A DNA stretch of 64,000 bases from Collinsella sp. zg1085. Its GTDB lineage: Bacteria; Actinomycetota; Coriobacteriia; Coriobacteriales; Coriobacteriaceae. Shown here one piece after another: positions 33,507-43,078 of the stretch (the stretch's first letter is position 1; every line of letters starts with the position of its first letter). The stretch lies in assembly GCF_018889955.1 (NCBI RefSeq), contig NZ_CP076545.1, positions 806,001 through 870,000 on the forward strand, written 5' to 3'. The position numbers and the translations under genes were made by a program. The notes under the pieces are model-generated. The model worked only from the letters and a program-made list of their open reading frames with translations. It was not told the origin of the DNA and made no database searches.

Positions 33507-36212
33507 ATGGTTGACATGCCAAAGACATATGACCCAGCGCTCATCGAACCATCAATATTAGCCTCGTGGCTTGATAAGGGCTATTACCGGCGACGGGGAA
33601 ACATTGGCGATTGCACCATAACAATCCCTCCGCCCAATGTGACCGGCAAGCTACACATGGGTCATGCAACCGATGACACCATTCAGGACACCATCGTGCG
33701 TATGGCACGCATGCGCGGCATATCAACCCGCTGGATTTTAGGCACCGATCATGCTGGTATTGCTACGCAGACCAAGGTTGACAAAAAGCTTAAATCAGAA
33801 GGAAAAAGCCGCCTTGAAATGGGTCGAGAGGCTTTTTTGGATGCATGTTGGGATTGGACGCACGAATACGGCGGCATTATCGTTGAGCAGATTAAGCGCA
33901 TGGGTTGCTCCATCGACTTTGAGCATGAGCGTTTTACAATGGATGATGATTATGCCGCGGCGGTTCGTAAGGTCTTTGTGGATTGGTATCATGATGGCCT
34001 GATTTACCGGGGGCATCGCATTGTCAACTGGTGTCCACAGTGCACTACGGCTATTTCTGACGATGAGGCAGAGTATAAGACTGAAGCAGGTCATCTCTGG
34101 TACCTGCGCTATCCGTTAACTGAGCCGGTTAATGGTCAAAACTATATTGTTGTAGCAACTACACGCCCTGAAACAATGCTTGGAGATACTGGCATTGCGG
34201 TCTCTCCCAAAGACCCTGAAAAAGCTGCTTTTGTGGGCAAGACCGTTACCTTGCCCATTACTAATCGCGAAATACCTATCTTTGAAGATTGGCATGTCGA
34301 TGCTGGCTTTGGTACCGGTTTTGTAAAGGTTACTCCTGCTCACGACCTTAATGACTACGCCATGGGGCTCTCGCATGACCTCGAGCAAATTAACATATTT
34401 GACGAGCATGCGGTGGTGGTACCCGGATTTGGCGAGTTTTCAGGCATGACGCGTGAGCAGTGTCGTGAGGCAGTGCTTGCGTGGTTTAGCGAGCATGACT
34501 TATTAGACGATACCGTTGAACATGAGCATGCGGTTATGCATTGCTATCGCTGTGATACAACACTTGAGCCATGGCTATCTGAGCAGTGGTTTGTTGCAGT
34601 TGACAAATTAAAAACGCCAGCACTGCAAGCAGTTAAAGACGGACGTGTGCGTTTTCATCCTGAGCGCTGGACACAAACCTATACCACTTGGATGGAGAAC
34701 CTCAAGGACTGGTGCATCTCGCGCCAGCTCTGGTGGGGTCATCGTATCCCGGTGTTTTATTGCGCAGATTGTGGCTGGGAAGATGCGTGTATCCACGATG
34801 CTGCTAGCTGTCCAAACTGCGGAAGTACGCATATCACGCAGGACGAAAATGTCCTCGATACCTGGTTTTCTTCCCAGCTTTGGACCTTTGCAACGCAAGG
34901 CTGGCCTCAGTTACATGCAGAGCTTGAGGCACATCATCCCACTGCTGCACTCGTTACCGCGCGTGACATTATTGCGCTTTGGGTTGCACGCATGATAATG
35001 AGTTCGCTTTACTTCCTTGACGAGATTCCTTTTAAGGATGTAGTGATATACCCAACGATTTTGGCTAAAGATGGCAGTCGTATGTCAAAGTCAAAGGGCA
35101 ACGGCGTTGACCCTATGGAGCTAATTGAGCGCTACGGCGCCGATGCCATGCGTTTTAATCTGCTCACACTTTGTACCACCAATCAAGATGTCAAATTTGA
35201 TGCCGATATTGATGTAAAAACTCATGTGTTTAAGGGGTCACCTCGCACTGAGCAGGCACGGTCGTTTGTTACCAAAATTTGGAACGCAAGTCGCTTTTTG
35301 CTTATGAATATGGAGGGCTATACACCCGGTGCTCCACGTGCAGAAACAGCGGCTGATGCTTGGATGTTCTCACGCTTGGCACGTGCGTCTCAAATGGTGA
35401 CACAAGGTATTGAGTCATATAGCTTTGGAGAGATGGCGCGCAACCTACAGTCTTTCTTCTGGAATGAGGTTTGCGACTGGTATATCGAGGTTTCAAAGGC
35501 GCGTCTCATGGGCGCGGAGCATCGTTTGCAAGCGCAGCGCAATCTTATTTTTGTGCTGGACGCTTCCTTGCGTCTTATGCATCCACTTATGCCTTTTGTA
35601 ACCGAAGCAGTCTGGCAAGAAATGCCTGCAAGTTATCTTGATTTTGATACTCAAACCGGAGAGATTAGCCGTTCTGATGCTTTGATGATAGCTGCATGGC
35701 CTGAGCCTGCGCGCTTGAGTGAATATATTAATGACGAAGCCGAACGAAGCTTTGAGCTGCTACGCACTGTTGTGTCAGCAGCGCGTTCAACTCGAGCACG
35801 CTATCGCTTAAGCCCCAAAGAGAAGCTTAGTTGTGTGGTCAATTTGAGCCCCAATGACGTTTCGCGCTTTGAGTCTCTGGTTGATTTAGCGGCTTCACTT
35901 GCACATATTGAGCTGCACGTGGGAAGCAATCTTTCTAAACCAGAGGCAAGTGTTGCGCTTGTTGATACAGGGATTGAGGTTTTTGTCGTTCTAGCAGGAA
36001 AGGTTAATTTTGCAGCAGAGGTAGCACGTCTCACAAAAGAGATTGCACAAGCAACAAAAGAGCTTGAGGCAGCCACGCGCACCCTTTCAAATGAAGGCTT
36101 CCTAGCTAAGGCTGCACCCGAGGTTGTTGCTGGTAAGCGTGCTCGCGCTGCTGAGCTTACCGAAACAATCGAAAATCTCAAGGCACAGCTAACTGATTTT
36201 GACAATTCATAA
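33507..36212 (+). CDS. valS: Valine-tRNA ligase
   Basis: Charges tRNA-Val. The 901-residue class I synthetase has the HIGH-type motif in PPNVTGKLHMGHA, a large editing domain (about 190-400), the KMSKS loop in DGSRMSKSKGNG and a C-terminal coiled coil (about 835-900) of the usual kind. The ATG is preceded by GAAAGG. No T-box leader was recognised in the 108-base gap after clpX. Confidence 0.98.
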   Translation: MVDMPKTYDPALIEPSILASWLDKGYYRRRGNIGDCTITIPPPNVTGKLHMGHATDDTIQDTIVRMARMRGISTRWILGTDHAGIATQTKVDKKLKSEGKSRLEMGREAFLDACWDWTHEYGGIIVEQIKRMGCSIDFEHERFTMDDDYAAAVRKVFVDWYHDGLIYRGHRIVNWCPQCTTAISDDEAEYKTEAGHLWYLRYPLTEPVNGQNYIVVATTRPETMLGDTGIAVSPKDPEKAAFVGKTVTLPITNREIPIFEDWHVDAGFGTGFVKVTPAHDLNDYAMGLSHDLEQINIFDEHAVVVPGFGEFSGMTREQCREAVLAWFSEHDLLDDTVEHEHAVMHCYRCDTTLEPWLSEQWFVAVDKLKTPALQAVKDGRVRFHPERWTQTYTTWMENLKDWCISRQLWWGHRIPVFYCADCGWEDACIHDAASCPNCGSTHITQDENVLDTWFSSQLWTFATQGWPQLHAELEAHHPTAALVTARDIIALWVARMIMSSLYFLDEIPFKDVVIYPTILAKDGSRMSKSKGNGVDPMELIERYGADAMRFNLLTLCTTNQDVKFDADIDVKTHVFKGSPRTEQARSFVTKIWNASRFLLMNMEGYTPGAPRAETAADAWMFSRLARASQMVTQGIESYSFGEMARNLQSFFWNEVCDWYIEVSKARLMGAEHRLQAQRNLIFVLDASLRLMHPLMPFVTEAVWQEMPASYLDFDTQTGEISRSDALMIAAWPEPARLSEYINDEAERSFELLRTVVSAARSTRARYRLSPKEKLSCVVNLSPNDVSRFESLVDLAASLAHIELHVGSNLSKPEASVALVDTGIEVFVVLAGKVNFAAEVARLTKEIAQATKELEAATRTLSNEGFLAKAAPEVVAGKRARAAELTETIENLKAQLTDFDNS

Positions 36213-36287
36213 ACTGGTACATAGTGCAGGAAACTAGTTAGTGTACAAATGCCCATAAAGATACATAGGTAGTAAATCCCCTCCTTC

Positions 36288-36319
36288 TTGTGATTTTGCT
36301 GGGGGGGGGGAAGTACACT
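36288..36319 (+). promoter_or_regulatory. Promoter-like region with a G10 tract in the spacer
   Basis: TTGTGA (36288-36293) and TACACT (36314-36319) are separated by 20 bases, ten of which are an unbroken G run (36301-36310). Loss of three G would give a 17-base spacer. Homopolymer runs in this position are typical of slipped-strand phase variation. The boxes are weak matches, so the promoter itself is tentative. Confidence 0.45.
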
Positions 36320-36349
36320 ATCAAAGTCTTTTATTCGATAGGAGTAGAC

Positions 36350-37123
36350 ATGATTGAGATTTCGAACGTATCAAAAAGCTATGATGGTGGGTCAACGTTT
36401 GCTGTTGATGACATTTCACTTGAGATTCGCGCAGGCGAAATTTTTGGCTTACTTGGTCATAACGGTGCCGGTAAGTCAACCTTGCTCAATATGATTGTTG
36501 GCGTACTTGCACTAACAAAGGGTTCAATTTCGATTGATGGCAACAATCTGAGTGAGAATTTCCTTGAAACAAAACGCCGTATGAGTTTTGTTGGCGACTC
36601 ACCCGACCATCTGCTTCGCCTCAAAGGTCATGAGTTTTTGCGCTTTATTGGAGACCTGTATGAGGTGCCAACCGATATCCGCGCTGAGCGGATTGCAACG
36701 CTTGCTAAGACCTATGGCATGGAACAAGAACTAGATAATCAAATTCAGTCATATTCTCACGGTATGCGTCAAAAGATTATGGTTATGGGCGCCCTCTTGC
36801 CAAACCCCGATAACTGGATTTTAGACGAACCAATGACAGGTTTGGATCCGTCTGCTGCTTGGCAGCTTAAGCAAACCATGCGCGAGCATGCTGATGCAGG
36901 AAAAACCGTCTTGTTTTCAACGCATGTCTTAGATGTTGCTGAGCGCGTCGTTGATCGCGTGGGTATTATTTCACATGGTAAATTGTTATTTGTAGGCACC
37001 ATTGAGGAAATGCGCGAGCACTTCAAGCGCAATGAATCGCTTGAAGAGATGTTCTTGGAACTCACAAGCGAGACATCACCGCTTGATACTACACAATCAC
37101 AAGCCAGCGAGGAGGTGCGCTAA
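36350..37123 (+). CDS. ABC transporter ATP-binding protein
   Basis: A 257-residue ATPase with Walker A GHNGAGKST near residue 37, signature YSHGMRQKIMVMGALL, Walker B WILDEP and the switch histidine in FSTHVLD. The C-terminal 35 residues resemble the accessory tail of the CcmA/YhaQ export group. AGGAG lies 5 bases before ATG 36350; the frame continues upstream through the G10 tract but a longer start has no support. It ends 1 base before the GTG of its permease gene, so the two are translationally coupled. Substrate unknown. Confidence 0.92.
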   Translation: MIEISNVSKSYDGGSTFAVDDISLEIRAGEIFGLLGHNGAGKSTLLNMIVGVLALTKGSISIDGNNLSENFLETKRRMSFVGDSPDHLLRLKGHEFLRFIGDLYEVPTDIRAERIATLAKTYGMEQELDNQIQSYSHGMRQKIMVMGALLPNPDNWILDEPMTGLDPSAAWQLKQTMREHADAGKTVLFSTHVLDVAERVVDRVGIISHGKLLFVGTIEEMREHFKRNESLEEMFLELTSETSPLDTTQSQASEEVR

Positions 37124-37124
37124 G

Positions 37125-38909
37125 GTGAGCAACGAATCCGCTCTCTTACAGCCTAGTCGCTTTGATTTTAAGCAATTCTGGCTTTTGCTGTGGGTTATCC
37201 GAAAAGGCGAGTTAAACGACGATGCACTTGGTATGGGGCTTGCCTCGGGTGCACGTTCAAAGAAGCGCAAGTTCGCTATGCCCGCATTGGTGCGTACGCT
37301 TCTTATGAGCATCGCTTTTTTGACACTTGCCATTTTCTTTTTCTTTATGGGCACTTCACTTGCTAGCTTGTCTCCGTTCAAACTGTTGCAGCTTGCGATA
37401 ATGGCAGAGCTTATGATGACACTGTTGACAGGTGTGTATTCGGCGGTCAATCTTTTATTCTTTTCTAAGGACAATGGCTACTATCTCACCTTACCGGTAT
37501 CTCCAATAGCGCTCATGTGGGCAAAGATTGTTCGTTATCTTGCTCTTTCTATATTTGGAAGCCTGCTTTTGCTGCCACTTTCTTTTGGTGGACTCTATGG
37601 ACAAGGTGCAGCTATAGGTGATTGGGTACTTGTGAGCGTTGCCTATCTTGCTTCCTCTCTTGTCATAAGCATCATGATTACCTTGTTTACCATCGTAATT
37701 GTGCGCTTCTCATCCTTTGCTCACGATAAAGATAAGTTTGCTCAAGTATTTGGCATTATCATTATGGTGCTTGCTATTGGCGCGGGCGTGGGCATCCAGT
37801 TTCTTGCGCAAGACGAAACTGGTACAAATGTTATGGCAGTTGCTGATACCCTTCTATCTGGTCCAGTATTAACCTTTGCCACCATATTTTGCACGCCGCT
37901 TCTTGGTATGCCATATCTATTTGACGGCACGCTTACAGGTGTACTCATCGGCCTTGTTATAGCATACGGCTCTGCGGTGCTTTGGTGTCTGGCAATTTCT
38001 TGGGCAGGTAAAGCATGGTATCTTGATGGAATGATGAGCTTTCAGGGTTCGGGTGCACGACGTAGCAAAAAGCAGTTTGATACAGGTGAGCTGAGCGCGG
38101 TTGCTGGGTCGCGGAGTACCTTAAAGGCGTTTATTGCTCGCGACTGGAAGCACATGACTCGAACTCCCGCCTTTTTTAATCAGATGGTGCTTTCACCGCT
38201 TCTGTCGCCTATTTATATCATTGCAATATTTGGTGTAGTGTTTTTTGTACGCAGTGGTGAGCTGGATATGGATATAGCTACGCTTTACACAGCACTTACC
38301 CAGTTCACATCAACAGTCGATTTTGGACACCCAGCGCTTGTGCTTATCACACTTGGATTGCTTGCATTCAAGATTTTCATGGGGCTCTCCTCAATGGCCT
38401 ATACCCTTTCGGTGAGTCGTGATGGTGAGGATTTCTTCTTCCTTCGCACGCTTCCCGTTAATTGGCGAACTTATTTAATGTCCAAACTGGTAACCGGTAT
38501 GCATGGTGATGCCTTAGTACTCATCATCTTGATAACTATTATTGCTGTGGCGCAACTTCCGCTTGTAAGCTCTGCATATTTGATTGCCGTTCTTATCGTG
38601 GCAACACTTTCTTTGGCATTCTTGTCAACAGCACAAGGTGCTCTGTTTCCGGTGCTTCACTGGGAAAGTGAAGCTCAGGTCATGAAAGGTGGTGCAGCTG
38701 CCTTGAGGGTATATGCCAGCTTGATTGTTTCAGCCTTGGCTATGTCACTACCGGCGCTGTTACTTGGATTTACTGTGTTCGGAGACTTAGAACTTCCTCT
38801 TGATTTGGTTTTGTGGGGAGCACTTGGCTTACAAGTAATTATTTGTGTGGTATGTGCATGGCTGCTCTTTGGATTTGCAGCACGTTCCTTAGCAGCGCGC
38901 GAGTCATAG
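37125..38909 (+). CDS. ABC-2 type permease, large
   Basis: A 594-residue polytopic protein with about twelve membrane segments in two halves, separated by a soluble region around residues 310-345. It is the membrane partner of the ATPase encoded 1 base upstream. The start is GTG at 37125 with GGAGG inside the end of the ATPase gene. The size (about twice a usual ABC-2 subunit) suggests it forms the whole channel alone. A terminator follows. Confidence 0.88.
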   Translation: MSNESALLQPSRFDFKQFWLLLWVIRKGELNDDALGMGLASGARSKKRKFAMPALVRTLLMSIAFLTLAIFFFFMGTSLASLSPFKLLQLAIMAELMMTLLTGVYSAVNLLFFSKDNGYYLTLPVSPIALMWAKIVRYLALSIFGSLLLLPLSFGGLYGQGAAIGDWVLVSVAYLASSLVISIMITLFTIVIVRFSSFAHDKDKFAQVFGIIIMVLAIGAGVGIQFLAQDETGTNVMAVADTLLSGPVLTFATIFCTPLLGMPYLFDGTLTGVLIGLVIAYGSAVLWCLAISWAGKAWYLDGMMSFQGSGARRSKKQFDTGELSAVAGSRSTLKAFIARDWKHMTRTPAFFNQMVLSPLLSPIYIIAIFGVVFFVRSGELDMDIATLYTALTQFTSTVDFGHPALVLITLGLLAFKIFMGLSSMAYTLSVSRDGEDFFFLRTLPVNWRTYLMSKLVTGMHGDALVLIILITIIAVAQLPLVSSAYLIAVLIVATLSLAFLSTAQGALFPVLHWESEAQVMKGGAAALRVYASLIVSALAMSLPALLLGFTVFGDLELPLDLVLWGALGLQVIICVVCAWLLFGFAARSLAARES

Positions 38910-38966
38910 CCTGTGTCTTTTGAGACTACATGGGTATATGCGTATGCCCACATAAACATACCTATA

Positions 38967-38993
38967 AAACCCAGGCTTCGGTCTGGGTTTTTC
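38967..38993 (+). terminator. Intrinsic terminator of the ABC pair
   Basis: AAACCCAG and CTGGGTTT form a perfect 8-bp stem with an 8-base loop containing TTCG, followed by T. Confidence 0.92.
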
Positions 38994-39134
38994 TTACTAG
39001 AGCAGAGAGGTCTGGCTTCATACACCCACCGAATCCACCATTTTTGAGAGCTTTAATATGGTTCTTGTATAAGCTTGTATCTTGCGCGATAGTAAGAAGT
39101 TGCTATTGCTGACACATTGAAAGGTCGTGCTGGT

Positions 39135-40811
39135 ATGAGTGAGTTTTTGTCCGATATAGAGATTGCCCAAGCCGCTCAGGCACGCCCTATTACCGAGGTT
39201 GCTGCAGAGCTTGGACTAAATGAGGACCAGCTTGAGGTCTATGGCCGTCTAAAAGCAAAAGTTGATATTCATGCACTGGCAGATATGCCGCGAAAAGGAA
39301 AGTTGGTACTCGTTACTGCTATCTCACCTACACCAGCAGGGGAGGGCAAGACAACAACATCAGTTGGACTTGCCGATGCTTTGAGAAAGCTTGGTAAACG
39401 TGCTGTGTTGGCACTGCGTGAGCCTTCTTTAGGTCCGGTTTTTGGCATTAAAGGTGGAGCAGCGGGCGGTGGTTATGCGCAGGTTATTCCTATGGAAGAC
39501 ATAAACCTGCACTTCACGGGCGACTTTCATGCTATAGGCGCTGCCAATAATTTGCTCGCAGCACTTCTTGATAATCATATTCAACAAGGCAATGCGCTCG
39601 GTATTGACCCTAAGCGTATTACATGGAAACGCGTTGTTGATATGAATGATAGGCAGCTGCGCCATGTCATTGATGGATTGGGTGGAACATCACAGGGTGT
39701 ACCTCGTGAAGATGGTTTCGACATTACCGTGGCATCTGAGGTAATGGCTGTCTTTTGCCTCGCTACCGATTTGCTCGACCTTAAAGAGCGTCTGGGCAAT
39801 ATGGTTGTTGCGTACAGCTATACCGGTGAGCCAATTTATGCACGTGACTTACACGCTGAGGGTGCTATGACAGCGCTTCTAAAAGACGCGCTCAAGCCTA
39901 ATTTAGTGCAGACACTCGAGCATACTCCTGCCTTTGTTCACGGCGGGCCATTCGCCAATATTGCACATGGCTGCAACTCGGTAATAGCTACCGATACTGC
40001 CCTTAAACTTGGTGAATATGTTGTCACAGAGGCTGGGTTTGGTGCAGATTTAGGTGCAGAAAAATTCTGTGACATAAAAGCGCGGACGGCTCAGCTAAGC
40101 CCTGTTGCCTGCGTGGTTGTGGCAACACTTCGTGCGCTTAAGATGCATGGAGGATTGGGTAAAAACGAGCTCTCTCACGAAGACCTTGAGGCACTTAAAG
40201 CGGGACTGCCTAATCTTGAGCAGCATGTTCAGAATATGCAGGAAGTTTTTGGGCTGCCGGTTGTGGTAGCTATTAACGTATTCCCAACCGATACAGCATC
40301 AGAGCTTGATGCGGTTCGTGCGGCTTGTCAAAAAATGGGAGTGCGCGTGGCCGTGTCTGAGGTCTGGGCACGAGGGGGAGACGGCGGCTGTGAGCTTGCA
40401 GAAGAAGTGGTTCGTCTCTGCGAGGAAGGTCACGCAAAGCTACGCTTTAGTTATGATGTGCATAGCTCAATTGAGCAAAAGTTAAACGTAATCGCGCAGA
40501 AGGTCTACCACGCAGACGGAGTTGAGCTCACGCTCGCTGCTCGTCGGCAATGCGCAGAGCTTGAGGCGCAAGGCTTTGGCGAGCTCCCTATATGCATGGC
40601 AAAAACGCAGTATTCCTTCTCGGATAATCCGCAGCTACGAGGTGCACCGCGCGATTTTGTTGTTACTATTCGTAACTTGAAGGTTTCTGCTGGTGCAGGC
40701 TTTATTGTGGCACTCACTGGTGCCATTATGACCATGCCAGGACTTCCTAAGATGCCAGCTGCTGAGCACATTGATGTTTTAGAAGACGGAACGATTGTTG
40801 GTCTCTTCTAG
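39135..40811 (+). CDS. fhs: Formate-tetrahydrofolate ligase
   Basis: Joins formate to tetrahydrofolate with ATP, giving 10-formyl-THF. The 558-residue protein has the P-loop [14 protein letters not shown] near residue 66 and the family blocks [17 protein letters not shown] and [26 protein letters not shown]. Start 39135 follows AAAGG at 10 bases. It opens a folate operon with fchA, folD, a 5-formyl-THF cyclo-ligase and folC. Confidence 0.97.
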   Translation: MSEFLSDIEIAQAAQARPITEVAAELGLNEDQLEVYGRLKAKVDIHALADMPRKGKLVLVTAISPTPAGEGKTTTSVGLADALRKLGKRAVLALREPSLGPVFGIKGGAAGGGYAQVIPMEDINLHFTGDFHAIGAANNLLAALLDNHIQQGNALGIDPKRITWKRVVDMNDRQLRHVIDGLGGTSQGVPREDGFDITVASEVMAVFCLATDLLDLKERLGNMVVAYSYTGEPIYARDLHAEGAMTALLKDALKPNLVQTLEHTPAFVHGGPFANIAHGCNSVIATDTALKLGEYVVTEAGFGADLGAEKFCDIKARTAQLSPVACVVVATLRALKMHGGLGKNELSHEDLEALKAGLPNLEQHVQNMQEVFGLPVVVAINVFPTDTASELDAVRAACQKMGVRVAVSEVWARGGDGGCELAEEVVRLCEEGHAKLRFSYDVHSSIEQKLNVIAQKVYHADGVELTLAARRQCAELEAQGFGELPICMAKTQYSFSDNPQLRGAPRDFVVTIRNLKVSAGAGFIVALTGAIMTMPGLPKMPAAEHIDVLEDGTIVGLF

Positions 40812-40858
40812 CAAGACGGTAGGCAAAAACGATACAAGCCATACGGTTAGGGAGCTCG

Positions 40859-41494
40859 ATGGAAGCACATAAGCAATTGAATATGTGGGGGCAGCAATCA
40901 ATTGATACATTCACCTCTGCTTTAGCTGCAAAGACTCCTGTTCCAGGAGGTGGAGGTGCTACAGCGGTACTCGGTGCGCTGTCTAGTGCACTTTGCTGCA
41001 TGGCGCTACATTTTACCCAAGGAAAGCTTACTGCTGCTCCTTTTGAAGATGAATTGGCCCAACTTGAGCGTCAGCTTCTTGTAGCACGCTCGTGCTTTAT
41101 ACAGCTCATTGATGATGATGCACGTGCGTTTGAGCCTTTGTCTCAAGCATGGGCGATACCTAAAGATAATCCCTGTCGCGCAAAGGCTATAGATAAGGCA
41201 ACTTGGGAAGCCGCGCAACCCCCGCGCCGCATGATGCGAGAGCTTATCAAGCTTATTCCGGTGTTTGAGCGTATGGCTATCATTGGCAGCCCTATCATGC
41301 GCTCTGATGTTGCCTGCGGGGCAGTCACGGCGCGGGCAGCGCTTATGTGTGCTGCTATAAATATAGAGGTTAATGCAGATGCGCTAACAAACACCGAGCA
41401 GGCTAATGAGCTCAAACACGAGATAGAACACATGCGCAACCATGAGCTTTCACGCCTTGACGCGCTTATAGATTCACTCGTTACTCCAACATAG
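40859..41494 (+). CDS. fchA: FchA-type methenyl-THF cyclohydrolase / formimino-THF cyclodeaminase family
   Basis: A 211-residue single-domain protein of the cyclodeaminase family, with the folate-binding PVPGGGGATAVLGALSSAL near residue 25 and an all-helical remainder. In purine-fermenting clostridia and acetogens such proteins interconvert methenyl-THF and 10-formyl-THF. Its place directly before a folD that lacks cyclohydrolase residues makes the cyclohydrolase role the best inference; formiminoglycine or formiminoglutamate use is an alternative. No formiminotransferase gene is adjacent. Confidence 0.85.
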   Translation: MEAHKQLNMWGQQSIDTFTSALAAKTPVPGGGGATAVLGALSSALCCMALHFTQGKLTAAPFEDELAQLERQLLVARSCFIQLIDDDARAFEPLSQAWAIPKDNPCRAKAIDKATWEAAQPPRRMMRELIKLIPVFERMAIIGSPIMRSDVACGAVTARAALMCAAINIEVNADALTNTEQANELKHEIEHMRNHELSRLDALIDSLVTPT

Positions 41495-41506
41495 AAACGG
41501 AACTAT

Positions 41507-42379
41507 ATGACAGAGATACTACGTGGCGCTCCGGTGGCCCATGCACTTGAAGAGCAGCTTGCGGCGCGTATTCAGCATCTGCAAACAGCAGGGATTCAAC
41601 CGTGCTTGGTGAGCCTTCGGGTAGGTGAGCGTGTAGATGATATTGCCTATGAGCGCTCAGCTGCGCGTCGTGCTGAGAAAAATGGGCTTATTACACGCCA
41701 GATTGTGCTGCCTGAACAGGTGTCTGAACATGTTCTCCTCGAAACGATTATGCAGATAAACGATGACCCGTTGATTCATGGTTGCTTGATTCTTCGCCCC
41801 CTGCCTTCTCATATTGATGAGACCCGCATCTGTGCTGCGCTTAAGCCAGAAAAAGATATTGATGGCATTACTCCAAGCTCGCTGTATGCGGTCTTCGCAC
41901 ACCAAAATAAAGGATTTGCACCCGCTACACCGGCTGCGGTTATGAAAGCGCTTGACCATTATCAGTGTGATGTAGCCGGAAAACATGTTGTGCTGATTGG
42001 GCGCTCATTGGTTGTTGGAAGACCTTTGTCAATGCTCCTTCAGGCAGCGCATGCAACAGTTACCATGTGTCATTCCAGAACTCAAAACCTGAAACAGCTC
42101 ACACAAGAGGCCGATATACTTATTGTTGCAGCAGGGCATGCACGCATGATTGATGCTTCCCATGTGAGAGCTGGTCAGACGCTCATTGACGTTGGTATTA
42201 ACTGGGATAAATCGTCTAATAAACTGGTAGGAGACCTTGATTTTGAGGCGGTTGAGGCTCTTGCTGGGGCTGTGACGCCCGTACCTGGAGGCATTGGAGC
42301 AATTACCACGGCTGTGCTTATTGAACATGTAGTTCAAGCGGCAGAGCGTATACATGCATCAACCCTTAATGCTGTGTAA
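41507..42379 (+). CDS. folD: Methylene-THF dehydrogenase FolD, cyclohydrolase site altered
   Basis: A 290-residue FolD homologue that should oxidise methylene-THF to methenyl-THF. The cofactor site GRSLVVGRPLSMLL and the C-terminal PVPGGIGAITTAV are present. After the conserved Tyr48 the catalytic lysine position is Ala52 (SAARRA in place of the SKRKA of E. coli), and the QLPLP glutamine is Leu96 (LRPLP), while the aspartate is kept (Asp119). In human and E. coli FolD the lysine and glutamine are needed for the cyclohydrolase step. It starts 12 bases after fchA and ends 3 bases before the next gene. Confidence 0.93.
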   Translation: MTEILRGAPVAHALEEQLAARIQHLQTAGIQPCLVSLRVGERVDDIAYERSAARRAEKNGLITRQIVLPEQVSEHVLLETIMQINDDPLIHGCLILRPLPSHIDETRICAALKPEKDIDGITPSSLYAVFAHQNKGFAPATPAAVMKALDHYQCDVAGKHVVLIGRSLVVGRPLSMLLQAAHATVTMCHSRTQNLKQLTQEADILIVAAGHARMIDASHVRAGQTLIDVGINWDKSSNKLVGDLDFEAVEALAGAVTPVPGGIGAITTAVLIEHVVQAAERIHASTLNAV

Positions 42380-42382
42380 ATC

Positions 42383-42979
42383 ATGACATCAAATACTACA
42401 GAGGCTAAAGCCGCGCTTCGAAGCAAGTTGCTTCAACAACGCTCAATGCTTGATGCGTCTATCCGCGCAGATTCTGATGCCAGAATTGCTCATCAGCTGC
42501 AGCAGTTATCCGTATTTTGGCGGGCAGATATGATACTGAGCTACATGGCACATGACAGTGAGGTTCAAACTCAGACAAGTATTCAAGCTGCTCTTGATGC
42601 AGATATACCTGTTGCGCTACCAGCTGTACGTCCCAAGCGACATCTTTCGTGGTTTTTGATTAAGAGTTTTGATGATGTATGTCCCGCATCATTTGGTTTG
42701 TTAGAACCTGATTCCACGCGCTGCAAACCAGCACCCGCCCCTAGCGCGTCTACCGTGGCAATAGTGCCTGCTCTTGCTTATGACAAAGCAGGCTATCGCT
42801 TGGGTTATGGTGGCGGCTATTATGACCAGTTTTTAAGAGACTTTCCCGGCATCTCAATAGGCTTGGTTCGCTCAAATACATTGCTTGAATCGCTCGCTGA
42901 ACGTGGTGCACGTGAGGCGCATGATATAGCCGTTGACATACTTATAAGTGAGACTGATGTATATGATGTTCGTCAATAG
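42383..42979 (+). CDS. 5-formyltetrahydrofolate cyclo-ligase
   Basis: Returns 5-formyl-THF to methenyl-THF with ATP. The 198-residue protein shows the family motif GYRLGYGGGYYDQFL near the C-terminus and a basic N-terminus (KAALRSKLLQQR). It starts 3 bases after the folD stop, so it is coupled; no independent ribosome binding site is clear. It completes the C1-folate set. Confidence 0.93.
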   Translation: MTSNTTEAKAALRSKLLQQRSMLDASIRADSDARIAHQLQQLSVFWRADMILSYMAHDSEVQTQTSIQAALDADIPVALPAVRPKRHLSWFLIKSFDDVCPASFGLLEPDSTRCKPAPAPSASTVAIVPALAYDKAGYRLGYGGGYYDQFLRDFPGISIGLVRSNTLLESLAERGAREAHDIAVDILISETDVYDVRQ

Positions 42980-43078
42980 CTGTATATATCTTACAGCTTG
43001 TATGAGCCTCTATATAAACGATTACTATATACGTTTGCTTCAAGGTATGACCATACATTTTGGAGAGGATTGAAATAT

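Noticed and set aside
36290-36349. Coding use of the G10 tract as the start of the ABC ATPase
   Set aside because: The frame is open from GTG 36290, which would make the tract a coding phase switch, but AGGAG before ATG 36350 and the family start favour the downstream codon. It is kept as an alternative in mind only.
39117-39134. TTG start for fhs
   Set aside because: It would place the AAAGG binding site inside the gene; ATG 39135 fits better.
41507-42379. FolD substitutions as a frameshift or assembly error
   Set aside because: The frame is continuous, flanking residues align without gaps and both changes lie in otherwise conserved segments.
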